Source: Pseudaminobacter soli (ex Li et al. 2025) (GTDB lineage: Bacteria; Pseudomonadota; Alphaproteobacteria; Rhizobiales; Rhizobiaceae). Taken from it: a stretch of 64,000 nucleotides of DNA. The notes beneath the pieces were generated by a model that searched no databases, was not told the origin of the DNA, and was given only the letters and a program-made list of their open reading frames with translations. The stretch lies in NCBI RefSeq assembly GCF_003012705.1, contig NZ_PXYL01000013.1, forward strand, positions 1 through 64,000, read 5' to 3'. This document shows, piece by piece, positions 1 to 8,621 of the stretch (the first letter of the stretch is position 1; every line of letters starts with the position of its first letter). A program made the position numbers and the translations under genes.

Positions 1-375
1 AAGCACCACGCGGCAGCACCTGAATTGCTGACACGATCCTTTGTGCTCATCGTTAGAGCCTGGAGCTTGCTATCCGGGGTACTTTCTTGCGCTTGACAGT
101 TCCCGCCCCAAAAGAGAAGCCCGCCGCCTCGAGCTGGTGACGGGCGCTCCCTGGCGTCGAAGGAGAAGGAGTAGGACGCCAGAACCGTAGCTGGAACCCA
201 ACCAAACTCGTAATGACCTTTGATGTTCCATTGGTCGGAAAAGAAAGTCCGTCGTCCTGAGTGAGACGGCCACAGGTGCGATGCGCAACGCTTCGGAGTC
301 AAAGCGCACAGCGTCCAACGCAGCGTCAGAAATATCGTCCCGCCTGACCGTTGGTTGAAACGGCGAAACAAAAAC
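1..375. other. No recognisable gene
   Basis: No reading frame here has the look of a conserved protein. Around 119-147 there is an imperfect hairpin (GCCCG ... CGGGC) preceded on the plus strand by AAAGAGAAG. It closely resembles the minus-strand terminator at 5014-5036, so a minus-strand terminator of the same type is possible. The upstream gene it would serve is not obvious. Confidence 0.4.
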
Positions 376-400
376 GCCCGTCCCGGAGACCGGGGCGGGC
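376..400 (-). terminator. Strong (probably bidirectional) rho-independent terminator
   Basis: An 11-bp GC-rich stem (376-386 paired with 390-400, one G-T pair) has a 3-nt loop. On the minus strand it is followed by GTTTTTG and on the plus strand by TGTTTT. It lies downstream of the minus-strand repeat-protein gene and its LTXXQ-like remnant, so it most likely ends their transcript. Confidence 0.75.
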
Positions 401-451
401 TGTTTTCGGCCAATTCTGACGCAGTTAGGAGAGTGGTCGATTGCGCCGAGG

Positions 452-604
452 TTACTTGCCGCCTTCCTCTGCGATCCAATCTCCGGTCTCGTGCAAGGTA
501 GCCACGCGCCGGGATTCGGCCTGCGCCCTTATGGCCGGCTCAACTGCCGGCCACAATTTTTCTGCTCGGGCGTCAGTTAGTTGCAACGCTGCCTTCACCA
601 GCCC
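452..604 (-). pseudogene. LTXXQ/Spy-like C-terminal remnant, frame-shifted against the repeat protein
   Basis: After the stop of the Gly/Trp/Arg repeat protein, another minus-strand frame reads AALQLTDARAEKLWPAVEPA and continues to a stop at 452. The LTDxRAxKLWPAVExAI pattern is typical of the helical LTXXQ/Spy-like periplasmic proteins of rhizobia. There is no start codon or ribosome-binding site of its own. Either it is the tail of the repeat protein lost by a frameshift near 600, or it is the leftover of a separate gene. The pattern is seen directly; the family name is recalled. Confidence 0.5.
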
Positions 605-1713
605 GACCCCCAGCCGACGAGCGGCCGGCCAAAGCCAAAGAAGCCACCGCCCCAGTTGTTGCCCCAGCCGGTACCGATTCCGTACGAGCGCCATCCGTTT
701 CCCCAACCGGAGTAGTTGCCGCCGCCCATGCCGTAGAAGCCACCGCCGCCACCAAAGCTGTGGATGGCACCGCTGCCACCAAAGCCGCGGAAGCCGCCGG
801 GCCAGTAGCTGCCGCGCCAGCCTACGCCAGGCCAGCCGCCGCGCCAGTAGGCACCACGCCAGCCGACGGGACGCCAGCCGATACCGTGCCAGCCGCCGCG
901 CCAGTAGGCGCCACGCCAGCCGACGGGACGCCAGCCCATACCATGCCAGCCACCGCGCCAGTAGGCGCCACGCCAGCCGACGGGACGCCAGCCCATACCA
1001 TGCCAGCCGCCGCGCCAGTAGGCGCCACGCCAGCCGACGGGACGCCAGCCCATACCATGCCAGCCGCCGCGCCAGTACGCGCCGCGCCAGCCGACGGGAC
1101 GCCAGCCCATACCATGCCAGCCCCCGCGCCAGTAGGCGCCACGCCAGCCGACGGGACGCCAGCCGACACCGCGCCAACCACCGATACCGTATCGACCGCC
1201 GCGCCAGTACGCGCCGCGCCAGCCACCGCGCCAGTAGGCGCCGCGCCAGCCGACGGGACGCCAGCCGACACCGCGCCAACCACCGATACCGTATCGACCG
1301 CCACGCCAGTACGCGCCGCGCCAGCCACCGATACCGTGCCAGCCGCCACGCCAGTAGTTACCGCGCCAGCCGACACCGCCGATGCCATACCGGCCGCCGC
1401 CACGCAGGTAGTGGGCACGATCGCCGCCATCACGGATAAGCTGAACGCGACCGCCAAAATCACCGGGCTTTCCCAACAGAACGGCCGACTGCAGGCCACC
1501 CTGGTCGCAACTTGCAGCGGTGCAAGCCAGATTCCAGATGGTGCCATCGGTCGTCGGTTGCTCTGGAAGCGTACGCGCCTCGTCGCCCGCAGCGACTTTC
1601 GGCGCAATGTTTGGATTGAAGGCTGGAGTGGCCATTGCTGGCGCTGAAAATCCCGACAGCGCGCCAATGGTCAGCATCCCCAAACATGCAAGTGTTGAGA
1701 GATAGCGTCTCAT
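595..1713 (-). CDS. Secreted Gly/Trp/Arg-rich tandem-repeat protein
   Basis: The start is the ATG at 1713, preceded by GGAGAAGGA. An in-frame extension to 1749 has no ribosome-binding site. The product has about 372 residues. A signal peptide (MRRYLSTLACLGMLTIGALS, cleavage near AMA) is followed by a spacer of about 70 residues. Then come tandem copies of a 19-residue unit, MGWRPVGWRGAYWRGGWHG, with shorter RYGIGGWRG variants. At DNA level this is a 57-bp tandem repeat between about 820 and 1380, a likely site of copy-number variation. The last 60 residues are Gly/Phe/Trp-rich. The leader is paralogous to that of the BA14K protein at 38189-38518. Envelope or extracellular location is likely; function unknown. 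Confidence 0.7.
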   Translation of the reverse strand: MRRYLSTLACLGMLTIGALSGFSAPAMATPAFNPNIAPKVAAGDEARTLPEQPTTDGTIWNLACTAASCDQGGLQSAVLLGKPGDFGGRVQLIRDGGDRAHYLRGGGRYGIGGVGWRGNYWRGGWHGIGGWRGAYWRGGRYGIGGWRGVGWRPVGWRGAYWRGGWRGAYWRGGRYGIGGWRGVGWRPVGWRGAYWRGGWHGMGWRPVGWRGAYWRGGWHGMGWRPVGWRGAYWRGGWHGMGWRPVGWRGAYWRGGWHGMGWRPVGWRGAYWRGGWHGIGWRPVGWRGAYWRGGWPGVGWRGSYWPGGFRGFGGSGAIHSFGGGGGFYGMGGGNYSGWGNGWRSYGIGTGWGNNWGGGFFGFGRPLVGWGSGW

Positions 1714-1970
1714 TGTCCTTCTCCAACGGAAAACCGTCCGCTCGGCCAAGGCCTACGATGATCGTGGGGAAGATGGGTTACGCGATAACCGTGAGGGCCG
1801 GCCCCAAATCGGACGTCCCAAGCGAACGCATCGCGAACGGAATAGTTCCCCGGAACTGGACGCTCCTGAGGCGCTTTCATGAGCGTGCCGCCCGCCACGG
1901 CGACCGAGGCGTTCAGGTGGGCGAGGCTCATTCTCAAGTGAACCTTAGCTTCGACAGAACTGGCGGTCAT
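1710..1970 (-). other. Possible upstream ORF coupled to the repeat protein
   Basis: An 86-codon open frame (MTASSVEAKVHLRMSLAHLN...) ends in a TGA that overlaps the ATG of the repeat-protein gene (ATGA). Its start follows the 17-bp block that also precedes the paralogous BA14K gene. No homologue is recognised and the composition is not convincing, so it may be an untranslated leader rather than a gene. The rest of 1714-2410 holds nothing recognisable. Confidence 0.25.
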
Positions 1971-1982
1971 GTCAGGGGAAAC
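1966..1982 (-). promoter_or_regulatory. 17-bp block shared with the region upstream of the BA14K gene
   Basis: GTCATGTCAGGGGAAAC (plus-strand reading) occurs here and, identically, at 38612-38628. Both copies lie upstream of minus-strand genes whose products begin MRRYLS. The spacing to the start codon differs (about 250 and 95 nt). It could be a promoter or 5'-leader element, or conserved leader coding sequence, since both copies place an ATG at the same point. Confidence 0.35.
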
Positions 1983-2410
1983 AGCAGGTCCGTCGCGAAT
2001 AAGACTCGCCTTCGCCGATGATGTCTGCCTTTGGGCAACGGCAAAACTTGCCCCTATGACCGACATGGGGCGCGTTGCGGACTGGCCGTTCAGGGGCCGA
2101 TGGCGGACCGTCTGGTTTCGGACCGGCCCCATGTCGAGGCGGGCTAAGTCGCGGTGGCCCGCGACCCGGCGTCCATGAGCTTTACGCGTTCCTGACGACG
2201 GTTCCGAACGCGGTGGTCGCGCCGACAACGCCCCTCCCCGACGAAAGGCTGACTGTTGTCAGTGATACTGCCAAGCCGGAACTTGCCCAGGCAACGCTCT
2301 TCTAGCCGATGGCAAGTCTCATCTGCGCAATAGCAGTCGTGAATTCCCCGACATGCGCGCCAACCGCTCTCAGGCTTATGCTCTCCGTCCACTAGTCGAA
2401 GGAGAGAAGC

Positions 2411-4918
2411 ATGAGCACGACACGGAACGTTTGGCTCGGGCTACCGGCGTCGGCTGCCATCGCGACCATGTCGGTTTTGCCCGCATCGGCGCAACAGATC
2501 AACGGCACACCGGGCTCACCTGGCGCGACGACGACCATCGATGGAAGGTATCTGCCGCCGCCGCCGCCGAAGTTCGGCGGCGAGATCGGCCTCCAGGCCA
2601 GCCAGTCGAAGCCGTATTGGCCGGCCCGCGTGGTGCCGCCGCAGGGCGCGCCCAACGTGCTGCTGATCATGACCGACGACCAGGGCTATGGCGTTTCGGG
2701 GACGTTTGGCGGCGTCATCCCGACACCTGCGATGGACCGCATTGCGCAGATGGGGCTGCGCTACACCCAGTTTCACTCCACGGCGCTATGCTCGCCGACC
2801 CGGGCGGCGCTGATCACCGGCCGCAATCACCACTCGGTGGGCTTCGGCATCATTTCGGAGCAATCGACCGGCTATCCGGGCTACGACAGCGTCATCGGAC
2901 CGGAGAGCGCCACCATCGGCACCATCCTGAAGCAGAACGGCTACGCCACCTCCTGGTTCGGCAAGAACCACAACACGCCGAGCTATCAGTACGGCGTGGC
3001 GGGACCGTTCGATCAATGGCCCATCGGCATGGGCTTCGACTACTTCTACGGCTTCATGGGCGGCGAGACCGACCAGTGGACGCCGTACCTGTTCCGGAAC
3101 ACCACCCAGGTTTTTCCCTGGATCGGCAAGCCCGGCTACAATCTGACCACGGACCTTGCGGACGACGCGATCGCCCACCTGCGACAGCTCAATGCCGCCG
3201 CTCCCGATCAGCCGTTCTTCCTCTATTACGTGCCCGGCGGCACCCATTCGCCGCATCAGCCAACCCAGGAATGGATCGACAAGTTCAAGGGCAAGTTCGA
3301 CATGGGCTGGAATGCCCTGCGCGAACAGATTTTCGCCAATCAGAAGCGGCTCGGCGTCATCCCCCCGGGCACGCAGCTCACGCCCTGGCCGGACGACCTG
3401 CAAAAGTGGGACAGCTTGACGGCCGACGAAAAGAAGCTGTTCGCGCGGCAAGCGGAGGTGTTCGCCGCCTATGCGGCATACACCGACCATGAGATCGGCC
3501 GCGTGATCCAGGAAGTCGAGGACGAAGGCAAGCTCGACAACACGCTGATCATCTATATCAGCGGTGACAACGGCACGAGCGCGGAAGGCACCACGGTCGG
3601 GACGCCGAACCAGTATACGGCCTACAACGGCATCTTGGACCTTCCGATCGCCGAGCAGTTGAAGGCCTATGACGCCTGGGGTTCGGCCGCCACGTACCCG
3701 CATATGGCGGTAGCCTGGTCTTGGGCCTTCGACACGCCGTTCAAATGGACGAAACAGGTCGCGTCGCACTTCGGCGGCACCCGCCAGGGCATGGCCATCG
3801 CCTGGCCGAACCGGATCAAGGATGCCGGCGGCATCCGCACCCAGTTCCACCACATGATCGATATCGTGCCGACCATTCTTGAGGTGACCGGCATTCCCGC
3901 GCCGGTAATGGTCAACGGCATCGGGCAGAAGCCGATCGAAGGGGTGAGCATGGCGTACACCTTCGACAAGGCGAACGCCAACGCGCCGTCAACGCGAACG
4001 ACGCAGTATTTCGAGATGTTTGCCAACCGCGCCATCTATCACGACGGGTGGATCGCGGCGACCACGCCACCTGCGCCGCCGTGGCTCTTAGGCACAGCCA
4101 AGCTGCCCGAGGACGTGATCAACGGCTACAAGTGGGAACTCTACAACATTGCGGAGGATTACTCGGAGAACAACGACCTCGCGGCCACCATGCCGGACAA
4201 GCTGCGCGAGCTGCAGGAGCTGTTCATGGTGGAGGCGGCGAAGTACAACGTGTTTCCGCTCGATAACTCGGTCCTTTCGCGCGTCATCACACCAAGGCCA
4301 AGCGCGACTGCAGGTCGAAACACCTTCACCTACTCGGGCGAGTTGTCAGGCCTGCCCGAGAGCGATGCGCCCAGCATCCTGAACAGGTCCTATACGATCA
4401 CCGCCGAGATCGACATTCCAGCAAGTGCCAACGGCACCACTGGGCGCGCGGCTTCGCAGGGCAGCAGCGAAGGGATGCTCGTCACGCAAGGGGGACGCTT
4501 CGGCGGCTATGGCCTGTATCTGCTCAAGGGCAAGCCGGTATTCCTTTACAATTTCGTCGGCCTCGATCGCTACCGCTGGGAAGGCCCTGACGCGCTCACG
4601 CCGGGCAAGCACACCATCGTGTTCGACTTCAAATATGATGGGCCCGGCTTCGGTAAGGGCGGCACGGGCGTCCTGAAGGTGGACGACAAGGAGGTCGCCA
4701 GACGAGACATCCCGCACACCATTCCCTTCATCATTGCCCTCGAGGAGACCTTCGACGTGGGTGTCGACACCCGTACCCCGGTCGACGACAATGACTATCA
4801 GGTCCCATTCCGCTTCACCGGCAAGCTCGACAAGCTCACCGTGCAGGTCTGGCCGGTGCAGCTAACTGGCGAGGATCATCAGGCCATGCAGCGCGCCCGC
4901 GCCGGCGCAGATAACTGA
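2411..4918 (+). CDS. Periplasmic type I arylsulfatase
   Basis: The 835-residue product has a signal peptide ending ASAQQ near residue 29. The sulfatase domain starts at PNVLLIMTDDQGYG (metal-binding Asp pair, residues 89-90). It carries the formylglycine signature CSPTRAALITGR, with Cys127 the residue converted to formylglycine and Arg131 supporting it. HFGGTRQGMAIAWP and the following region match the second half of the fold. The last ~200 residues are a beta-rich C-terminal domain common in long bacterial arylsulfatases. Expected role: release of sulfate from aryl or alkyl sulfate esters in the periplasm. GGAGAGAAG precedes the ATG. Monocistronic; no maturase gene is visible nearby. The hairpin at 4929-4954 lacks a T-run. 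Confidence 0.9.
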   Translation: MSTTRNVWLGLPASAAIATMSVLPASAQQINGTPGSPGATTTIDGRYLPPPPPKFGGEIGLQASQSKPYWPARVVPPQGAPNVLLIMTDDQGYGVSGTFGGVIPTPAMDRIAQMGLRYTQFHSTALCSPTRAALITGRNHHSVGFGIISEQSTGYPGYDSVIGPESATIGTILKQNGYATSWFGKNHNTPSYQYGVAGPFDQWPIGMGFDYFYGFMGGETDQWTPYLFRNTTQVFPWIGKPGYNLTTDLADDAIAHLRQLNAAAPDQPFFLYYVPGGTHSPHQPTQEWIDKFKGKFDMGWNALREQIFANQKRLGVIPPGTQLTPWPDDLQKWDSLTADEKKLFARQAEVFAAYAAYTDHEIGRVIQEVEDEGKLDNTLIIYISGDNGTSAEGTTVGTPNQYTAYNGILDLPIAEQLKAYDAWGSAATYPHMAVAWSWAFDTPFKWTKQVASHFGGTRQGMAIAWPNRIKDAGGIRTQFHHMIDIVPTILEVTGIPAPVMVNGIGQKPIEGVSMAYTFDKANANAPSTRTTQYFEMFANRAIYHDGWIAATTPPAPPWLLGTAKLPEDVINGYKWELYNIAEDYSENNDLAATMPDKLRELQELFMVEAAKYNVFPLDNSVLSRVITPRPSATAGRNTFTYSGELSGLPESDAPSILNRSYTITAEIDIPASANGTTGRAASQGSSEGMLVTQGGRFGGYGLYLLKGKPVFLYNFVGLDRYRWEGPDALTPGKHTIVFDFKYDGPGFGKGGTGVLKVDDKEVARRDIPHTIPFIIALEETFDVGVDTRTPVDDNDYQVPFRFTGKLDKLTVQVWPVQLTGEDHQAMQRARAGADN

Positions 4919-5497
4919 CGTCTCAGCGATCCCGCGGGCCTCCTTTCCCGGAAGCCCGCCGGAGCTCGGCCGGCGAAATCTGTCGAAGCTCAAACGAACG
5001 CAAAAAGAAGCCCGCCGCCTCGGGTGAGACGGCGGCTAGTGCTTGGCGGAGAGATGGCCTGAACCGCAAGACGCGGCCGACCTTATCGGACGCGCTTAAT
5101 ATCGCGGATGGTTTCCAGGATAGCAGGCTCCGTAATGGAGGTGCAGTGGCGATGCGGACACACCCAACGCAAAGAAGCCGCTGCCGTTAGCGCAGACCCG
5201 CCGAGAGGACGAGCATAAAGATGTCCGCTTCCGCCCCAACTCGCCGGCAATGTGAAGCGGTCGCGGCAGCTTTCTAATATTGCGCCGACGGTATCTTGTG
5301 TGAATGGGATGCCGCCCCTGTCATAGCGCTACCCCCCAACAATGGTGCTCGGGCGATCTCCAACTCAATTCGGCGGTGATGCGGACGTCGCTAAGCGCCG
5401 TCGCCAATCCAGAGCCCCGCCGAGTGCGATTCACCCGCCTGCCCGCTCACCCCGGTTCGCCGGGCACTTCGCGTTGCAACGCTATGACAGGAGGCGC
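4919..5497. other. Intergenic region with hairpins, no gene seen
   Basis: It contains a hairpin just after the sulfatase stop (GCGGGC ... GCCCGC, about 4929-4954) and the minus-strand terminator at 5014-5036. The plus-strand frame at 5304-5756 is antisense to the membrane protein and is not credible. Nothing else is recognised. Confidence 0.5.
5014..5036 (-). terminator. Rho-independent terminator, minus strand
   Basis: GCCGCC (5014-5019) pairs with GGCGGC (5031-5036). On the minus strand the stem is followed by GGGCTTCTTTTTG. It lies about 460 nt downstream of the membrane-protein gene at 5498 and is probably the end of that transcript. Confidence 0.6.
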
Positions 5498-6427
5498 TCA
5501 GCCGACGACCAGAAGGTTCTCCTTCTCATCGCGTTCGCGGCCTCCGATGGCGGCCGCCACTGCCGCGATGAAGGCACCGATGAACAGCGACAGCGCCCCG
5601 ATGAGCGCAGTCGTCAGGCCGGCTTTGCGGGCGGTGTCGGCGGCTTCCTTTGCCTTGGCCTTTGCGTCATCGATCCGCTTTAGCACCGCGTTCACCCGCG
5701 CCTCGGCATCGGCCTGGGACAGCCCGGTGCGCGCGCTGACAAGCTGCGCCAGGTAGGTGCGATCATCGGCCGACACTTCGCCGGATGCGGCGCTCGACAG
5801 CAGGATGCGTGTCGCTTCATCGGTGGCCGCGGCCGCACCTTCCGGCCCCTGTGTGCTCGCCGCAGCCGGATTGGCGGGACGGAACAGCGCATCGACGAAA
5901 TAGCCGGTCACGTCGCTGCCCTGCGCGCTCGCCTGCCCCTTGCCGGCGGCGCCGGCGCTGGCGCCAAGTGCCGCGCCCGAGACGACGGTCGAAGTAGCCT
6001 GGACGCCGCCGCCGATCACCGAGGTCAGTGCCGATCCCAGAAGGCCAACCAGCAAAAGCGTGGCGAGCGCCCAGGCGAGGAAGCCGTGCGCGGTGTCCCG
6101 GAAATAGACCTCATCGTCATGGACATTGACCCATTTGGTGCGCAGGCGCCCGGTCAGGTAGCCGCCGAGCGCGGCCGACAGCCATTGCACGACAATGAGC
6201 CAGACTGCCGCCGAGACGGCGAGTGTGGTTGCCGATGCGCCCTGCGACGACCATGGCGATACGATGCTGAGGCCCAGCCCCGAACCAAGCAGCATGAGGA
6301 TCAAGGTGGCGGCGCCTGCCGTCAGTGCACCGGCAACGATCGGCCCCCAGGCGACAGCAGAAGCGGACGACTCCTGTAAGCCCGCCACCGGCGGGATCAC
6401 CTCAACGGTAGAAACACTTGGCGGCAT
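5498..6427 (-). CDS. Multi-pass membrane protein, PhnA-like protein type
   Basis: The product has about 310 residues with hydrophobic segments near residues 28-50, 65-90, 110-140 and 275-300. A soluble, Ala-rich loop between them contains a helical stretch (DDRTYLAQLVSARTGLSQAD). The C terminus is charged and cytoplasmic (GGRERDEKENLL). In rhizobial genomes such proteins are often labelled PhnA-like, but I see no evidence of phosphonate metabolism. The start is ATG 6427 (GGAGG five bases upstream); GTG 6430 is an alternative. It follows the 25-residue membrane peptide by about 9 nt and is probably co-transcribed with it. Function unknown. Confidence 0.7.
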   Translation of the reverse strand: MPPSVSTVEVIPPVAGLQESSASAVAWGPIVAGALTAGAATLILMLLGSGLGLSIVSPWSSQGASATTLAVSAAVWLIVVQWLSAALGGYLTGRLRTKWVNVHDDEVYFRDTAHGFLAWALATLLLVGLLGSALTSVIGGGVQATSTVVSGAALGASAGAAGKGQASAQGSDVTGYFVDALFRPANPAAASTQGPEGAAAATDEATRILLSSAASGEVSADDRTYLAQLVSARTGLSQADAEARVNAVLKRIDDAKAKAKEAADTARKAGLTTALIGALSLFIGAFIAAVAAAIGGRERDEKENLLVVG

Positions 6428-6436
6428 CACGGCCTC

Positions 6437-6514
6437 CTATCGCACGAATAGCAGGATGAGGATGATGATCGGAATCGGAATACCGAGAAGCCAAAGAAGA
6501 ATGCCGCGACCCAT
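6437..6514 (-). CDS. 25-residue membrane peptide
   Basis: ATG at 6514 is preceded by a strong GGAGGAG ribosome-binding site eight bases upstream. It opens a 25-codon frame ending in TAG at 6437. The peptide begins MGRGILLWLLGIPIPI and is almost wholly hydrophobic, ending in a basic residue. That gives one short membrane-spanning helix with an internal Ile-Pro kink. It lies nine bases upstream of the PhnA-like membrane protein start, so the two form an operon and may act together. The strong ribosome-binding site and amino-acid composition argue for a real gene. Function unknown. Confidence 0.65.
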   Translation of the reverse strand: MGRGILLWLLGIPIPIIILILLFVR

Positions 6515-7107
6515 GACGAACTCCTCCATGTGACGAGGGCCAAGCGGCCCGGTAGAGGTAACTGCACGAAACAGTAAACGTTCCTACAGATGGCGTTCCG
6601 TCGTTCGATCTGTGCGCCTGGGACCACTTGGCCTTGCCTGAAGATGGCACAGCTCTGGATTCTGTGGCTTTGGTGACGGTCGCGGCCATCACGAAGCGGC
6701 ACACAAACACAATCAAGGCCGTCAGCTGGGAATATCCAATACACGTCAGCACCAACGCCTCCGCCTGCAGAAATTCTGCGACGGTCAGAACATGGATCAG
6801 CGAGACCATGGGAATCAGCGTACGGAGGCGTGAGGGCAATCGATCGGGATCAGAGCGTTTGTTGGGGCGCCGCACCGCCGTTACCACAATGGTGCGAGTG
6901 TGGGTTTCAACAGTCGGTTCCCACGACCAGCGCCAAAGCGCATCGGTCGCGGGAACCCTCCCTGGGAGGAACCTGGGGGCGTGGTTCTCCACAAGGTCCC
7001 ACTTCACCGCCACAGCGCCGCCACGCGATCAACTGCCGTCCCGAAGCCATGGTGCGAAATCGAGAACGGTTCGACCGCCGCGCCGCCATCTACGGTCGCC
7101 TTGTTTT
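6515..7107. other. No convincing gene
   Basis: A minus-strand frame in 6402-7013 contains one hydrophobic stretch (LIPMVSLIHVLTVAEF and following) but overlaps the 25-residue peptide and lacks a good start. Other frames look like noise. Treated as intergenic. Confidence 0.4.
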
Positions 7108-7701
7108 TCAGCGCCGCACCTGTCCACAACGCCATATGCGTTGCCGCTTCGAAGCTGACATTGACGAGGCGCGTGCCGTCCCGGATTTGTCCGATCGCAC
7201 AGTCACGAAGTTGACAATTGAGCTGATTGTGTCTCTGGCCGATCTTGTGCCTAGCGCCCATCTCGGCAGCAGGAGCACTTCATGCCACGCGTGTTCGACT
7301 TCAGAGGTGAAGCTGCTTCCGAGGTCGCGTCGAAGTGTCCAAAGCAGCGTCTCACTGATCGGCTGATAGTGGGCATCGACCATGCGGCAAACTTTGCGTG
7401 AGCATGCCAAAGCACGAACCGATGGGCGCAACGCGCCGAATTGCGGAAGAAGGCCCACCACTAGTTTCCGTGTCGGCATAAGCCTCTTCGCCTGCGGCTC
7501 CAGATCAATCGCAAGAAAACGATAGACCTCCGGATAGGTATCAAGCAGTCGCGTCGCAAACATCACGTCGACATGCTCGGAAATGGGCTCATGCCTACTG
7601 AGGCTCTTCTCAATAAACGTAAACGTGCAATGGTTCGTCGCCACTTCCACAATACGATGCTTCTTCGATATGCCTTCCCCACGCGTTGCAGCCTTTGGCA
7701 C
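7108..7701 (-). CDS. Degenerate globin-fold protein, proximal His apparently lost
   Basis: The 197-residue frame carries a recognisable single-domain globin pattern: LDTYPEVYRFLAIDLEPQAK, RKLVVGLLPQFGALRPSVRA, then HYQPISETLLWTLRRDLG and EVEHAWHEVL, as in bacterial haemoglobins and flavohaemoglobin heads. Where related proteins read ALxxRH (proximal F8 His), this one reads ALACSRKVCRM, so the haem ligand appears to be Arg. The C-terminal helix is also off frame. After AWHEVLLL the expected continuation (AEMGARHKIGQRHNQ) lies in a neighbouring frame, while this frame runs on with a Ser/Arg-rich tail. Either a frameshifted pseudogene or a non-haem globin-like protein. Start uncertain. Confidence 0.5.
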   Translation of the reverse strand: MPKAATRGEGISKKHRIVEVATNHCTFTFIEKSLSRHEPISEHVDVMFATRLLDTYPEVYRFLAIDLEPQAKRLMPTRKLVVGLLPQFGALRPSVRALACSRKVCRMVDAHYQPISETLLWTLRRDLGSSFTSEVEHAWHEVLLLPRWALGTRSARDTISSIVNFVTVRSDKSGTARASSMSASKRQRIWRCGQVRR

Positions 7702-7738
7702 AGAAGTGACGTTGCTGGAATTTCGATGCCGTTGATCA

Positions 7739-8116
7739 TCAGTTGCTGCCCATAGGCTTTTTCCCGGAGGGGGTGCCGTCAGGGTTCATGCCGTAACGGC
7801 GATAGAGCGCTTGTTCGTCCCGTGCCAACTGCGCGTCCATGCGCGCGTCAGCACTCCTCGCCAGCGCATTTCGCGCGGCGAGCGCAACGGGCGCTTTGAC
7901 AAAGCTGGAGATACCCGTCGGGTCAGCACTCGCCGCGATGCTTGTGGCGCCTTGAGCGGCGCCAAACGCAGCGGCTTCGGCATCTAGCTGCCGCTCCAGG
8001 GCTCTCGTTTCGCCTGAGAAATTTGCCCCCTGGAAGCTGGATTGCGAACCCTGGCATCCAGCCATCCCGACTGTCGCAAGTAATACAGCAGCAAAACGAA
8101 TAGGGTAGTTCTTCAT
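7739..8116 (-). CDS. Small lipoprotein
   Basis: The chosen start is ATG 8116 (MKNYPIRFAAVLLATVGMAG-C); an upstream TTG at 8128 is possible. The hydrophobic leader ends in a lipobox (V-G-M-A-G-C), so the mature protein should be anchored by N-terminal Cys lipidation. The mature part of about 100 residues is Ala-rich and helical, with ALERQLDAEAAAF and a C-terminal basic/Gly tail (YGMNPDGTPSGKKPMGSN). No family recognised. It shares strand and general character with the next lipoprotein gene. Confidence 0.6.
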   Translation of the reverse strand: MKNYPIRFAAVLLATVGMAGCQGSQSSFQGANFSGETRALERQLDAEAAAFGAAQGATSIAASADPTGISSFVKAPVALAARNALARSADARMDAQLARDEQALYRRYGMNPDGTPSGKKPMGSN

Positions 8117-8158
8117 ATCTATGCACAAATTGCGCCCTCAAAGCGTTTGATAGACTAA

Positions 8159-8530
8159 TTAATAACAGGCGACTCTGAACTCGCCTTGGCTCCGCAGGGC
8201 CATGCCCTGCATCGGCCCCATCGCACGTGCCGCGAGGGCGCCGCCTGGCCCCGCCAAACTGACGGCCGCCATGGCGGTGTTCGCCGCCATATTGGCTGCC
8301 TGAACGCTCCGAGAATGTGCCTGGATCTGATCGACGCAGGATTGTGCGGAGGCATATGCCCTGGCACGTTCCCGATCTTCAGGTTTTGCATCGGGACGGC
8401 TGGCCGCCAATTCCGCGGCCGCCTGGCGACCGGCCATGTCCGCACGGAGCGCGCTCATCCGAGCATCGCCAGCGCTGCAACCGGCCACAAGCAGGCAAAA
8501 CGCGCCCGCAAAGAAGTATCTTATGCTCAT
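8159..8530 (-). CDS. Small lipoprotein
   Basis: Start ATG 8530 (MSIRYFFAGAFCLLVAG-C). The frame extends upstream to 8683 but without signal-peptide character, and it crosses the terminator at 8598-8615. The lipobox L-V-A-G-C predicts a lipidated protein of about 105 residues. The mature part is helical and Ala/Arg-rich (RADMAGRQAAAELAASRPDA) and has a second Cys in SCVDQIQ and a third near the C terminus. No family recognised; envelope location is likely. Confidence 0.65.
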   Translation of the reverse strand: MSIRYFFAGAFCLLVAGCSAGDARMSALRADMAGRQAAAELAASRPDAKPEDRERARAYASAQSCVDQIQAHSRSVQAANMAANTAMAAVSLAGPGGALAARAMGPMQGMALRSQGEFRVACY

Positions 8531-8597
8531 GCTGGATGCCCCTTTTAGGGCACGGGGTCGATCGTCCGGGGCTGCGGCGTCCTGCACGCAAAAAGCC

Positions 8598-8615
8598 CGC
8601 GGTAGGACCACCGCG
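8598..8615 (-). terminator. Rho-independent terminator after the DoxX gene
   Basis: On the minus strand CGCGGT pairs with ACCGCG across a 6-nt loop and is followed by GGCTTTTTGC. It begins a few bases after the DoxX stop codon. Confidence 0.8.
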
Positions 8616-8621
8616 CACCAA

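Noticed and set aside
820-1380. CRISPR-like appearance of the repeats
   Set aside because: The units are contiguous 57-bp coding repeats without unique spacers and no cas gene is near.
441-1647. Several long frames on both strands over the repeat region
   Set aside because: They arise because the 57-bp repeat is a multiple of three and lacks stops in all frames; only the 595-1713 frame has a signal peptide and a ribosome-binding site.
6402-7013. 203-codon minus-strand frame with a hydrophobic stretch
   Set aside because: It overlaps the well-supported 25-residue gene and has no ribosome-binding site or homology that I recognise.
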